Assembly (NCBI GenBank): GCA_033675545.1
Contig: JAWDGP010000113.1
Span: 453,501 to 517,500 of the forward strand
DNA from: Elysia crispata
Lineage: Eukaryota > Mollusca > Gastropoda > Plakobranchidae
Direction: 5' to 3'
DNA: 64,000 nt
Part shown: in pieces, positions 1 through 14,000 of the stretch
How positions within the stretch are numbered: position 1 is the first letter of the stretch
How the letters are laid out: every line of letters begins with the position of its first letter
Notes under the pieces: model-generated
The model's input: only the letters and a program-made list of their open reading frames with translations
Told to the model about the DNA's origin: nothing
Databases searched by the model: none
Position numbers and translations under genes: made by a program

Positions 1-1300
1 AAGGTTTAAGTTTGTAGAAGCTTTTCATAAGCCGCTTGACAATTGGTAAACTACCAAACGTTATAGCATCTTAAACTCTTAGCAGGCGTGAAAGAGCCGA
101 CCTGGTGATGCATTACGATGAGTATAAAGCTCCTTGTTTGTGCAGCTCAGTTAGAAGTAATAGCTGTGGCTATAGACACCAAAGAGGAATCTTGAGTCCT
201 TTTAGCTGCTAACTCTCGCCCCTTGCGAATGTAGGTGGCGTACACTTTGTTTCAGGTCTCCATGATGACATGATGATGTCAATAGCTTCATCTGAAATGC
301 CTTGGTTTGCATACTGCAGCCTGACACCAAACTCATATCCTCAAGTGTTTGTGTAACCAATGGGACCTGTGTGGAGCTGATGGTAATTGGAGGAGGTTGA
401 TGTGTGCAGACAGTATGACTGGATTGGCTGTCAGTATCTCCAGAAGAACTGGGTAAAATGCCTGATTTGGCCAGTATAGGGCGACTTCTATGCCCATCGC
501 AATGTCCTCCTGGGTTTTCTGCTGTATCCATCTAAGTTTACATTCCTGGATTCTGTATCAGCCTCTGAATTTAGACAACCCTGTATGTAAGTTGCGCTAA
601 CCCAAATGCCTCTTGGTATGCACCAGCACCAAAGCTGTTTTCGCTATGGAGTTCAGAGGATTCAGATTTCTGTGATCCCATTTTGTTTATGCAGTGCAGA
701 GCACTTGTGTTGTCAAGATTTAGCTGAATGTGTGTGTTCTTTGAGTCTTTAGCAAAGATTGTAAAACATAAAATGAAGCCTTTAGTTCTAGGCAGTTTAT
801 GTGGTAATGGGATTTTTCACTTTCCGTCCAGTGGCCACAAGTTGTTTCTCCATTACATGCTGCATCCCATTCAGAGTTACTAGCATCGCTTGTTATAACC
901 AGAGAAGGGCTACCCTTGCTTATGACATTATGCGCCGAAGACAAGTTCTGAATCCACCACTCGGCACTAATAATCCTCATTGAAGCAGGTAACACAATTA
1001 AGTCTAGAGGCAAAAGGAAAAAATTCACGTCCGGCTAGCTCGGGGACTCCCAGCAAACTGGCTAGCGGCACCTCCCACGGTTCTGAAGTTACACCATAAA
1101 GCCTGCAACTGGTGAGATAAAATCTTATTTTTATCATGCTTACAATCTTAATTCTGAGACTTATTCGTGGTAAAAGCAATTCTACCAATATCCGACGAAA
1201 TGTGAGGTCAGTTTGAAAACGTGGTGGGGGAGAATCGATCCTAAAAGAAGGGAACAACATGCCCTCACCATAGAGCAGCAGAAGGTCAGGGTTCAAGTAA
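1..1300 (-). pseudogene. Decayed DIRS-like retrotransposon fragment (RNase H and start of tyrosine recombinase)
   Basis: On the minus strand, 1028-720 encodes a retroelement RNase H region: an SDASNSEWDAAC block, then GHWTESE, then HINCLELKA. This is the pattern typical of DIRS-type elements. The next block, LNLDNTSALHCINKMG, continues the domain (third acidic residue) but in another frame from about 735 downwards, so a frameshift separates them. Segment 531-202 resembles the stretch between RNase H and the tyrosine recombinase, and weak recombinase-like sequence with stops runs to the left edge. Segment 1296-967 carries degraded upstream polymerase sequence. Stops and frame changes show the copy is dead. 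Termini were not found; the element continues off the left edge. Family assignment is from motif recognition; a Ty3-like element is a less likely alternative. Confidence 0.72.
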
Positions 1301-3731
1301 TCCAGTATTTTATGGACAGCTCACAAACTATAAAGGGGAAAACAAATTGAAATAGAGACATCTCTTGCACACCTAGAAGTTAAACTGCCTTCAGCCAAAG
1401 CTGCTAAGTCTAATGGTCTAGCTGGAAGAAGACCAAAGATCAAGACATCACAGAATTTGGAGCAAAGAGATAATACCCATCTATTTACATGGTATCATTT
1501 TTCAAAAATAATAAGAATTTTAGAGTAATAAATATTGTTTTGAAAGTTTTTGGGTCTCAACAAATTAGATTTTTTGAGATGCGTAAAGAGTTATTTTTCT
1601 TTTCACTATCACCTCCACTTCATGCGATTACCTCCATACTACTTTTTAAATTCCACACACTTTCATACTCCCTTTAATGCTTCATCAATTTGTTTCCCTT
1701 TATTTTCACTTGACCTAGCATTCTGTGGCTAGTTAAAAATACATAAAACACTACAAGATATGTTGCTAACATTCTTTTTTTTTCCCAAGAAAAAATTCGA
1801 ATCATTGATAGAAAGAAAAGATTTCAGCGTTAATTCAAATCAAAGTAAATAGTAGACCTGAGGTTGTTCAATTTCATTTGGATGACAGTAGGGCAGGTCA
1901 CATCTAAAATAAAAATTCAACAAGTTTAGTTCATGGTTATAACAAACAGCAGGTTTGTTCAAACAACTTGATTCTTGTAATTGCTATCATTCTCTTCTTT
2001 TCACCTTGCACAAAATTTGTATGGACTGTACATGGTTTTCACAGCAGTTTTAAAGAGGGTCATTTGTGTTCATCTACATGTGTGTAATAATATCAGAGAT
2101 TTCAATATACTTGGACCATACACATCAGTCTAAAGTGCAAAATTTTTTTTCTTTTTAAATTTAATTTTAGACACAAATATCTCAGCAACAATACAATACA
2201 TTAAAACAACTTGAAACAATAAATGGAAAACATAATTAGGGACAAAAATCCTTCCAAATGTATTGTACAGGAAAGATGGTTAAAAAATATTAAATACTCT
2301 AATGAAAAAAACCCAACAACCCCCCCCCCCCCCAAAAAAGATCAGTTTTTAAGTCTTTTTGGTTTCATCCATGCCCAAAATTATGTATCCCTGATTTAAT
2401 TAATGACTACAAAAAATTAAAGAAGTAAATTGATTATACATTTATTACATTCATCTTTTGAATGTTAGAACCCAGCTTTCTCAAGCGTACAAAAAATTCT
2501 GCAAACAATTCCAGATATCCGTGCTCAGCTGTATTTTGCTTGACCTGTGAACCTTTGTGAGATTCGTTTTAGCCTTTTTTTTTAGAAACCAAACTACTAA
2601 TATTTCAAAACAAACTTCACAACTCAGATCAAATACACTCAGTAGAATGGCATAATTCATACTAGTAAATTATATAGAAATGGATTCATTGATCTGCATA
2701 CCTTGAAAAAAAAGATGTTAAAATTCAAATGTTTTCAAATTTCACAAAATTCAAATGTTTTCAAATTTCACTTCTTGTTTAAATAAATAAAATGAATGTT
2801 ATGCCTTACTAAAGCTAGATACAGAGCATTATGTCATAACACAAATAAAAGTCAATACATTGCGTATTATTACAATATTATATAACTTTATTTCTATTTG
2901 CAACGTGAAAAATACACAAATATTATGAGAACATGTAACAAAAAGAAATTTGAAGCTATGAATTCATTTAGGTATAAAGATAAAATCCCTCTTTTGTAAG
3001 TCCCTCAGCTGAACACAAATATGAAGGTTCCTCTAAGCTCTCACTTCTCCCACTCTGACTTGGCATAACTTTTGTAAATAGATTCATATCAAATATTCAT
3101 TCAGTTATCCTCACAATTTTAAAGTAGTAGTAGTTAAAGTAATAAACCTTTATCTTTTCACCATTTGGCATGACTGAAGGAAACTTAACATGATAAATGA
3201 TGAAAAATAGACCAGTCTTTTGTTGAGTGGAATAGAGGCCATGTTTAATGTGTATATCAGAGTAATTTATTTTGCATAGATTAAAAATAAAAAGGTTATA
3301 TACATGTAGTATGCCATTTGAGTAAGAATTCTGGAAATTTATTTGACAAGAAACTTGAAAATTTTATTAAATGCATTAGGACATTACAAAAACAGTTACA
3401 ATTTTTGCTTATTTTCATTTTCTACACTAGTTGTAAAGACCTCTAATACAATTTACCAACAGAATAAAATATCTATAAAAAACAAGGATCTTGAGTGATA
3501 GAACCAACAATAAGAAGCAAATCTCTATTTGGTCAAATCCATAAAAAAAGGCGAATAGCTTACATATTTGGGTTATTTTTCCTTACCCCTCTTGAAAACG
3601 CATTAATTAGCATTTAATGCATAACAATTCATGGCTTCTTTCCACGATTAAAAAAAAAATCTAGGCTCTTCTTGAACATCCGAGCATTAACAAAACTAAT
3701 CTCCACTGCCATTGTTCAGACACTAGCTGAC
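1301..3731. other. AT-rich intergenic DNA, no gene seen
   Basis: No exon with recognisable protein was found on either strand. It holds a 14-base C run at 2320-2333, a 25-26 bp direct tandem duplication at 2721-2771, and many A/T runs. On the minus strand the first AATAAA hexamer downstream of the WRAP73 stop is at 3363-3368, with an ATTAAA variant at 3613-3618. The WRAP73 3' UTR may therefore reach into this stretch, but this is not shown by the sequence alone. Confidence 0.5.
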
Positions 3732-4440
3732 TGTGCCAGCACTGTACCATTAATATTCTCAACCTATTTTGTGCCAATAACGAACTACTAGTACTCTTCA
3801 CCTTTTTTGTGCCAGTGCTGTACCACTAGTACTCTTCACCTATTTCGTGCCAATAACGAACTACTAGTACTCTTCACCTTTTTTGTGCCAGTGCTGTAAC
3901 ACTAGTACTCTTCACCTATTTTGTGCCAGTGCTGTACCACTAGCACTCTTCACCTATTTTGTGCCAGTGCTGTAACACTAGTACTCTTCACCTATTTTGT
4001 GCCAGTGCTGTAACACTAGCACTCTTCTCTTCACCTATTTTGTGCCAGTGCTGTAACACTAGCACTCTTCACCTATTTTGTGCCAGTGCTGTACCACTAG
4101 CACTCTTCACCTATATTGTGCCAGTGCTGTACCACTAGCACTCTTCACCTATTTTGTGCCAGTGCTGTACCACTAGTACTCTTCACCTATTTTGTGCCAG
4201 TGCTGTAACACTAGTACTCTTCACCTATTTTGTGCCAGTGCTGTACCACTAGTACTCTTCACCTATTTTGTGCCAGTGCTGTAACACTAGTACTCTTCAC
4301 CTATTTTGTGCCAGTGCTGTAACACTAGCACTCTTCACCTATTTTGTGCCAGTGCTGTAACACTAGCACTCTTCACCTATTTTGCACTAATAGCATACCA
4401 CTAGTACTCTTCACCTATACTGTACCACAAATACTGTTCA
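3732..4440. repeat. 38-bp minisatellite, about 18 copies
   Basis: Tandem units of 38 bp read roughly tgtgccagtgctgtaacact followed by agtactcttcacctattt. Variants carry C or A in the gtaMcac position and agtact or agcact. The outer copies at both ends are more diverged (for example gtgccaataacgaac units near 3770-3860). One unit near 4024 carries a 5-base insertion (extra ctctt). The array starts about 610 bp downstream of the WRAP73 stop codon and could be part of its 3' UTR. Confidence 0.93.
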
Positions 4441-5052
4441 TCTATTTGAGCACAATTAGACGGATTAAAATACACCGCTAACACCTTGCACATACACTTA
4501 AAAGTTTTCCCAAGAACCTTAACTTGTAAAAAAAAAATTTGATCACAGTGCTGCCATCTATGCACACACTGAGGTCACCTTAATCACTGATCCCAGAGTG
4601 TCCGACACAGCCAGGATATAGATTACTATAGTGTCGCAAATACTGCTAATGAGAGTTTGCTTTATCCTTTCTACCATTATCAATCCCTACTTCTCTCTAC
4701 TCTTCAATCAAAAGCACAACCAAAAATACTGCAGTGGCACATAATGTTGCTATAGTGGGAGAAGACAAATATCTGTTTGTCCACAGAAAACATTATAGCG
4801 CAAACCGATGACATGTTCCATACTGATTATTTCTCAACTTAACATCTCTGTCTTCTTTCAACTTAACTCACAGCTTCTTTTGCGACGAACACTTCATGAT
4901 TTGAGTCATTTCTGCGTCAGAAATCTCTAAATCTCTAATATAGAGAATACATAGCATGGACAAGTCAATTTGCACTACTATTACAATGTATGGCAGGGGC
5001 TGGCAGTTCTAGGTTTTGTTCAATAATTATAATATTTCTATTATGGTCCTCC
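4441..5052 (-). other. Probable WRAP73 3' UTR / downstream flank
   Basis: Non-coding stretch between the WRAP73 stop and the minisatellite. No AATAAA or ATTAAA hexamer is visible here on the minus strand, so transcription probably continues further left. Nothing else was recognised. Confidence 0.4.
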
Positions 5053-8000
5053 TCAAGACTTTCCTTCCTCTTCAGCACAACCGCTTGTACCATTGCTGTT
5101 CCCTTGAATCATGTCAGTATTGGATATCATGCCTGACTCAAATGTGATAGTCTGCTTTTCTGCCTCATCCCCAGCGATAGCAGCATTAGATGTGGTATTG
5201 TTGATGGTACTTGTGTTGTTTGCCACAGTTGCGTCGCTGGTCGGGACGAGAAAACAAATGCACATCTGTTCCTTGCCAATCAGCAAAACTGCATCTCCGT
5301 CTGGGTGCCAGGCCAGGTTGTGGATGAGGAAAGTCCCTGGAGGAGAGATGGAGAAGGAAGAATATTTATTTTAGGGCCAAGTAGAGGTCAGGTGCTTGGG
5401 AATGACTTTAAATTGATACCCTCTGTTTCATTTAATACAGGCCTTAGATTACCCCTAAAGTATTGTTCTGTTTAAAACCGTTAATAAGCATGGTAGCAAC
5501 CCCCCCAACCTTTTTTTCAAGATACTGTATCTAATTCATGCCTCAGGTGTAAGACACTGAATCAGGCTTAAAGGCCCTCACCAAACATTTGATTTGCCAA
5601 CTCATAAGTTGCAGTTCTTGTCAAATAAACTGATGTGATACACTAAGTTAAAGACAAATTCTACCAGAATGAGAGAGGACTATGTTTGATAATGGTGTTG
5701 GAAGTGGGAACTTATGTAAAAAAAAATTATGGTACGGTTTTTTGAATTCATCTTCATTTAGAAGCATCCGTTCTACTTTGACCCTATTTTAAAGTTAAAG
5801 CCAACAGCAGAGAGAGAAAGAAAAAAAAAGATGCCTGAGCTCATTTTACTCTACATAAGGTCAAGACCAGCAGCAGTCATGTCTCAACTCTCAATTTTAT
5901 TGAGACAATTTCAATAAGTCATGATATTTACAATTCTGTTTTGTAACAAGTGAACCCCACAATCAGCAATCAACTTATTTAATATTTAGTATGCCCTTAG
6001 ATTGGATTGACTTGTACAGCTTTATCAGAAATGTCAAAAGAATCTGCGCAGCAGGGGACTGCAAGTCAAAACATAAGCAGCGGGGACTGCACTTTCAAGA
6101 GCAACCTGTGGGAAGAGCAAAGAAGGCACTAAAAACCAGTCACTTTTCTGTTAAGAAATGTGCTTTGGCCTCCTTGGACTCTTTTTTCGTTAGATACTTT
6201 ACACTGCTGTGTCCCAAGGTTTTCTCTCTCTCCTAGTTTTCAAAATAATTGATCTTTCTAGCCGTCCTAAAATTCTTTGAATCTTTAAGCATGGTATTCA
6301 ATATTGTGTGTATCAACTCAAATAATTATGGCTGACCTTCCACTGGCACCTCTACTGCCAAGCTTCCTTCAGGCGACCACATGTAGAGTTTATTGTTTGA
6401 TGTACAGAGAGCCAGACGAGAGCGACTGGGATCCCAGCACACACCTAGCAGAAAATATAAACAGGCTCTTTGGATGCACAGATCTCCTTATTATCTTAAA
6501 CATTATAAGAGAATTGACCGAAGAGGACAAAAAGTCTTGGCATTATTTAATGAAACAATTTGATAACTTCTTCACATTGCAGTTAGTCACACATCCTTGT
6601 TCAAAGCTTTAGATTTTTCTTTTTTAATCAAATATTTCATCATCATCATTAGGCATCGCCATGCATGGACTCAGAAATTACAAAATACAAATATGAAACA
6701 TTTGTAGAGCATAATTTGCATAATTATAGGAATGTATACATTTAAAGATAAGCAAACTCTAATTAGTAAACGAGTTAAAAAAAAAAATTCAAAGTATTGA
6801 TCATATAAGAAAAAAACACAATATTCTAGCTTCTCATTGAGTACAAAGCTCTGACATCAAGAAAGACTGGTTATGATTTGCTCCCACATGGAGGCAAGCC
6901 TCCTGAATTCTTTTTTAAAACATGTATAGTGAGCTCTTGTTGTTCTTGCCTGATTTAAATGTAATCTACTTTAAGATGAATGGATAATAACAACAGACCA
7001 AATATTCTCTCTCTCCAGTACTGAGCACCATGATTGCAATTCTTGTTATTTCCTTAGCCTCAGCTATCTCTAAATGAAGCATAATGTTATTCATGTTCAA
7101 TTCCAAATTTCCTTGACTTTGTTAATCTTAGCAAAAAACTAGGTAAAAGTTTACTTAGAATTCCAAAGTTCCATAACTAGCCAGCAAATTTTAAACTTTA
7201 ATAAAGTTAGTAAAAATATAAATAGAGCCTTCAACTTATCAACAAAAGTATTAAAATTAATTAAAAAAAATAAAATAAAAAAAACTTGGGTAAAGAGATC
7301 CCAAACAATTGGCAATATCTGACACCTCAGGGTTTCTCATGCAATAAAGAAATCTTTTTTTAAAATATTTCTTCTGTAAGAGATTTATGCTTAGAAAAGA
7401 GAGAAAATCTCACATTTCACTGGATTTGCCTGTATCAGTAGCGCACAAAGTGAAATTCTGCGCACATCCCATATCCATACAGCACAAGGCATGTTGTCTG
7501 ATGAAACAAAAAATAAAACAATTTTTTTCATTTCAAATGCAGGGTAAGAAATCAATGTCAACGATTTAAAAAAAAATCACAGTTCATAATATTCTGTAGC
7601 TTTTTTTTTCTCTCCATCATAGGTGTGTGTGTCTATACATAAGATAAGAATTGAGATGCATTGTAGAGTTTTCTTTCATTCAAAACGGCAGACAGACTCT
7701 CCTCTCATGTTGAGCACCGAGATTCTTGCCATACGCATCAAAACACAAGAAAACGACAGCCTTTTACCATACATGCTGTAACCATTTATCACCAACTATT
7801 CTCCCTCTCCCCCCTACAAGCCCTTTGAAAGGATCTGCTTTCTTTCATATCATTTAAACACAACCTAACTTTATAAGTTACTTTAAAAAAAAAGCCCCAT
7901 AAATACAACCATCATTGTGCAAAGAAATCTAGCAGGGTAAAAATTTATATGTTTAAAGTTTCCATAAATAAGTTTGTGCCTACAGAGAAATAAAACTATA

Positions 8001-11000
8001 CAAAGCTATGGAGCTCCTCTATCAGCGAGTCAGGGTCTCCATATACAGCTTACCGTTGCGAGTGACCATGTATTTGTTGTCGTGACTGAAGGTGAGTAAA
8101 CCCACCCCTAGTCTGGGGTTGGCCTTGTTTGAAGTAGGTGCGGTAGTTGGCACTTTCACTGGGCAAGGCACAACATCATCTGAAGCAGACACAAGAAAAA
8201 CTGGTGATGGACATAACTCAAAGAGTGTGCTTTCCTCGTCTAGAAATGTCAAAACTAAATCAACAGGGCAAAGAGATAGTGCTTCTGTCCTTCATTGGGT
8301 CTGTCTGTACATAAAAGTATCTGTTCCAAAATACCCCATGACCTAGCAATGAAAAAAAATTATGTTTAATCCTCATTTTTCGTCATCATAGTTTAGATGT
8401 TTTTTTGGTCACCTTTTCTGAACATATTAGTGCATGATAAATATTTAGTGTGCTGCTTAAAAACCTAACAAAACAAAAAAAATTCCTAAATTAAATATTT
8501 GGATGCATTCCAGCCCATTCTGGTAGGCCAGCAACCAAAGATGCTCAGATCCCACCAACATAGTTCCCTGCAATCATCACAATGCTGGTTGTGTCACAAA
8601 ACTACATCAAAATCTTATTTTGCATTTGTAGGAGTAAAGTGATATTGCCCTAATGAAATATACTCAGTTCTAACAAAAGATAAAAATGACAGAAAATATG
8701 CATCATGCACAGACCATGACATGTTGCTGACATCTGTTGTCTAATCCATCAAATATTTGAAAAAAAGTTTTAGATGAAAAGAATGCAGAGCTTATATTCT
8801 GTGATCCAAGGATTGACTGATAGCATAGTTTTTTAAACCTTTTGTTGCTGATAGTGATTGTAGATGCCCAGGATAAACAGTATGATTGCCAAGCAGGTGT
8901 TAATAAGTCAATAAAACTATTTTTTTTAAATTGTACATAAACATACTTCAACAACAACAACAACAACAAAAAAAGACAAATTCAAACTTACATTTACTTT
9001 GGGAAGCATAAAGGCTTGCTGTTGCAACTTTGCCCACAGCACTAGCAGGTGCTGCTGGAATTCGTGTCTCTACCTCTTTGTAGACAACCTGGAAAAGTGG
9101 ATATTAATAGAAAAAGTTCTTAATTAAGCCAATTGTGCCTCTTTTTATTATTAGGACAGACTGTGAGAGTATGTTCATTTTAAAATATGATAAAATCATT
9201 GCTGATTCAAAGTAATATAGCTGGACAACAAAATGTTGAGTTAATATAAAAAAATTTCCATCCAACTAATAAAATATCCAAAGTACTGTAGGATAATTTG
9301 ACCATCAGGGCATTTAAAACTTCGATTACTTTATTATATTTCAGTGAAAAGTGTTCTCCATCTTGATTAAAATGTGCCCGAGTATAAAGATCAGGCTCAA
9401 CTTTGAATTTCTGTTGAAGAGGATTATGTACTGAGAAAATTTCCAACGTTCCTATGGAATGTATTACCAGAAAAATGCTTCTGTCATGTCAATTAAAGGG
9501 TATTTTTTTCATGAAACCTTTAGATGTTCCTGACTTGCTAAATTGAAATAAACATGTGCACGATACAATCTAAATTTCAATAAAGATATTCTAGTGAGCG
9601 ATAAGTTTAGGACTGCCTTGCAATTATTATAAATGACTTTCTCTCAGTGAAGGAAGTTTTGGGTTTATAACACGCAGGGAACATACAGCACTGCTGCCCT
9701 CAATAAGCTCAGGATGGGACAAGGTGGCAACTGTCTTCCAAGTGACATGATTGAGTAGACGGACCTGTAGACAAAAAAAAACCTAAAAATTGTATACGTT
9801 CTAGATTATTGTGTCTCAATGCCTATTTCAATTTGAAAAAAAAAAACAAGAAAAAAAATATGAGTGTATGTATGTAAAGTCCTGAACAATTATCTTATTT
9901 GAGGTTAACAAAATCATGTGCACAATACTCAGGCAAAAAACCCCCCAAAGTTTTCACAGTACTTTAAGCCTATCAAATAGGGACAGCAGCAGGAAATTTC
10001 ATATGAAAAAATTCCAATCTTGGCTCAAAAACTTGTGTAACACATGTTTTGTTCTATTTCCTAAACCTGACCTAATCTTAATTCCATTAGATCAATTGTG
10101 GATTCAGTATCACCTAAGCTGCTATCCATTTCTATTCAGCATTTTAACTTCAGGGCGACTTCATTTACCATCAAGATCTAACCTTCTTGTCAAAACTGCC
10201 AAGAGCCAAAAACTGGCTGGAGGGAGACCAAGCCAAGCTTTTCACACCAAGGGCAAGGTCGTAAGCACTGTACCTTGCCAGACAGCGCCCATCCAGAGAA
10301 TATAGCAGAACCTTATACTGTGGAGAGTAAAGACCCATCAAATAAATTATAGTATATACAACACCAGAAAAGTGGAACTCTTCGTTATCTGATCCTATTT
10401 TAATTCTTGTTATGGGTGAATCAAATCGTCATTCTTCTGGATGATATCCAGATTGTCAGATGTCAGGCGGGACAAAACTTGGTTCGTCAACTCCCCGCAA
10501 ACTCTTCTGTGACTCTAAGACACATTAGAAACTCCTGTCTGATTTTCCCCAAATCATATTCGATAAAGATTGCAATAAACTACCTATGATATATGGATAT
10601 TTTGAAACATTATGAAAGATATTCAGATGAAATTATAAAGCATGCTCTATAATTTGCTGTATCAAATCTTCAAGAATGTCAGGCTAGATCTTATATAATT
10701 ATGAAAATGACATGAGCAAATAAGGCCAATTGATAACACTCACTGTGAGACAAGAGTCCCAGACACAAAGCACGCGGGCGTCAGGTGACCACTCCAATCC
10801 TGCCAAGTCCTCTGTTTCACTTTCAAAATGCTGGCGCAAAAAGGAAAAATGTGAACTATTAATTTATCATAACAGTCACTTGAGTGTAACACAGATGTAA
10901 ACCTCTGGCCCACACTTTCTTCCACAAAATAATTTGATAGCTGCATTACAGAAGAAAAAGAATAGAAATGTTTATATTATGACTCTAGTCAAGCTGTGAT

Positions 11001-14000
11001 GAAAGGTTTGAAGCAGAAATATAATTGCACTTATTTCAAAAATGTTTGTTTCCACCTACTGGACTCATTTTGCCCCTCAACATATTCACTAACGTTTGTT
11101 TATAGTCTGTAGCCCATTCTATATGCCTCAGGATTTATATAAATTCAAATTTAACTTTGAAAAATGAATAAACCGCTTCTAAACTACACAAAAAAATCAT
11201 CTTCGAATATCTAACCGAAAGATTCTCTAAAAGTCCCATACTTTTCCTCTTTCTTTCTTTCATCCTGAACTTACCCTTACAAGCGACCAAGCCTGGCATG
11301 AAAATATGCTCACATGATCCTTACAGTCTCGTCTCTCAGCCAAAGCCATGTACTTGCCTCCAGAACTGAAGTCAATACCTGATTGTGAGAAAAACAAACT
11401 TTTAAAAAGCTGCTACACTATTACAGTATTGCTTTTATCAGAAATATTTTAGGCCAAATGGTTACTGTCTTTACGCCATTTATTTTTTTCTGTACTCAAA
11501 TGTTGACAATGATAAATTATTTGCTCGAAGCATGTAGAAAAGATAAAGGAGACTGTGAAACATTCTCTGAGCTACACTTTAGTTATTTATTTTAGTTTTT
11601 TTAAAGGTCAGTCCCATAAATTATGAATACTAGATCAGCAATCAGCTAGTTAATTTGGATATGCTCTTACCATTGCATATCAATCTTACCAAGATTCTTC
11701 CTTTGAGACACAAATTGTATGACTTTTCTTAAGTATGCACCAAAATTTTCTAGCAAGCTACACCTCTTAAGGCTTTTACATGAAGCTGACTGCCTACTTT
11801 GCTTTGCTTTCACTAGTGTGAGCACACAGCTGATATATCATTCATTTAAAAAAAAAACTTGTGACATAATGTGTATGTTTCCTGATCTCTCTTAACCAGT
11901 CTAAAAATGTGTGTGGAAATCAGATCATATCTCAAGGCAAGATAGGCGTGTGAATTGAGTCGTCTTTATCTTCCAAAGAAGAGTTATAACAGAAATTAAT
12001 GAAAACTTTCAACAGACATTATCCTTTTTTTTACCTACTTAAAAAAACAAACAAACAAACAAACCACCATCAATTTACAGTAATCTTACCTTTCGCACAT
12101 TGTTTAGGGTACCTGATGTAAGAAACTGACTTTGTAACCAGTGACCAAACTGTAATCCGAAGCTGATAAAATAAAAGAGGTCACTAAGAAATATAAGCTC
12201 AATCACAAGAAAACCTAAGAGCAGCAAATACTGTAAACATTATTTTACAAAATCAGTATCATAAAAAAAAGTGAGAACTAAAAGACAATATCAACAATTT
12301 CTTTAACCAATATCTCCTCATCAACTTGGTGTTACCTATCTTTTCCTCTTTCAAGTATAAACCTTTTAAGTCTGTACTCCTTATTTTAGACATTTGAAAA
12401 ATAATTTTCCTTGAAGACAATAACGTTTAAACTCACAGCAAGTTACAACATACTGGAAGAAAAAAGAAACTCTCACTTAAACAGAAAAACCCAGCAGTTT
12501 ATTTTCTTAAGAAGCATTTTTCTAAAAATTCAAAAGTACTGAATATTAATTCAATGATTGATTTACATTTATCATACCATTATGCTCTAATTCTTTTTTA
12601 ATCTAACATAATAAATGACCAACAGTGTCAGAGTTTATCACTTACATGGAAGTCAGCTGTTGTGAGGATGTGTCGACCATCGGGACTCCATGTTACAGCA
12701 GACAGGCCAGCAGAACCTTCGTCAATCTTGCAGTGCCAGTCTGGAGATTCCAGCGACCAAACCTACATTGAAGAGGAACAAGGCATCTTTATAATGACAT
12801 GAAAACATCTGTCATTGATCAATCGAAACCTTCAAAAGAATGGCTATATGTAAAAATGCTAATTTATCCAGAAGTTATCAAGTAAACTGTGGGAAAAAAA
12901 ATCTTCTTTATCTTTGTATTTATGGCTCAAAATTGATTCTATTTTTTTTTTCAGAACAAATTGTAAACAAATTTCCATTTATTTTTTAAGCTTTTCCCTG
13001 CTTAAGTACCAACCTGCCACACCTACACAGAAAAATAATTATTCATCCTAAGTATATAGAGAACCCATAATTGATACACAATTAATTGAAGAGTAGAGCC
13101 TAATTGTAAAATTTCAATGCTTTAACCTGGTCAAAGAAAGTGTCATGCTAGTTTCCATAGATTTGTTTAAATTTAGGAAAGCCTGAAACATTGAATTCAT
13201 CTATAGAAATCCATTAAGAGTAGAAAAAAATATTGACGGGCAATCAATTCATACTTGGACCATGCCTCTTTTGAACATGCCACAGAGAATAAATTGAGAG
13301 TCACCAGACCACTGGAAGAAAAAATAATGAGTGAAATCAATCTTCTCTCAATTTGTGTATGCAAAATTTGCACTTCGAAATGGCTTACTACATAGAAACT
13401 TGAGCTCTGGTATAATTTCACTTATTCCTTTATAATTTAAACGATGGAATAACAATATCTGTTATAATAGTAAAATGACAGAGGCTATTTAAACAATTTA
13501 ACTTTCAGTCCATGTCTCATCCTATTATCAATTTTCAAATCTTAATGCATATTTACAGGGAGGATCACAGTTAGATGGTTACCATGCAAAACTCATGCAC
13601 ACTGGATAAAATTTAAGCATGAACCAAAATTGATTGGTTACTATAATCGTGCCACAGTAATTCTAAAAATAGATGAACAATTCTGTATAGTGATGCTAAA
13701 AAATGAGACATTTTGCGGCAGAGAAATTTGGGAGTAAAGGCAAATTTTCCTAAAGAAAGCTTGAAATTTCCACTTTTTATACTGGTCTTATTTCTAACTT
13801 TCACAGTGTTTCAGAAGTAAAAGCACTTCAAGTAGGAGGATTTCAAGCCTTCTTGAGGAAAATGACATTATCCAAGTAGTCGTCTCACACAAAACGTCTC
13901 ATTTTGTGTGTAATTTTCATTTAGAATTAAATTTAACTCATGTTCTAGGTACAATTTATTTTTATTCTCTCAAAGTTGTCAAATAAAAATTGCAACGCAA

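Noticed and set aside
6304..6612. Plus-strand open frame opposite WRAP73 exon 13 (and similar frames at 8092-8346 and 5111-5374)
   Set aside because: They are antisense shadows of WRAP73 exons; the minus-strand reading matches a known family with correct splice phases.
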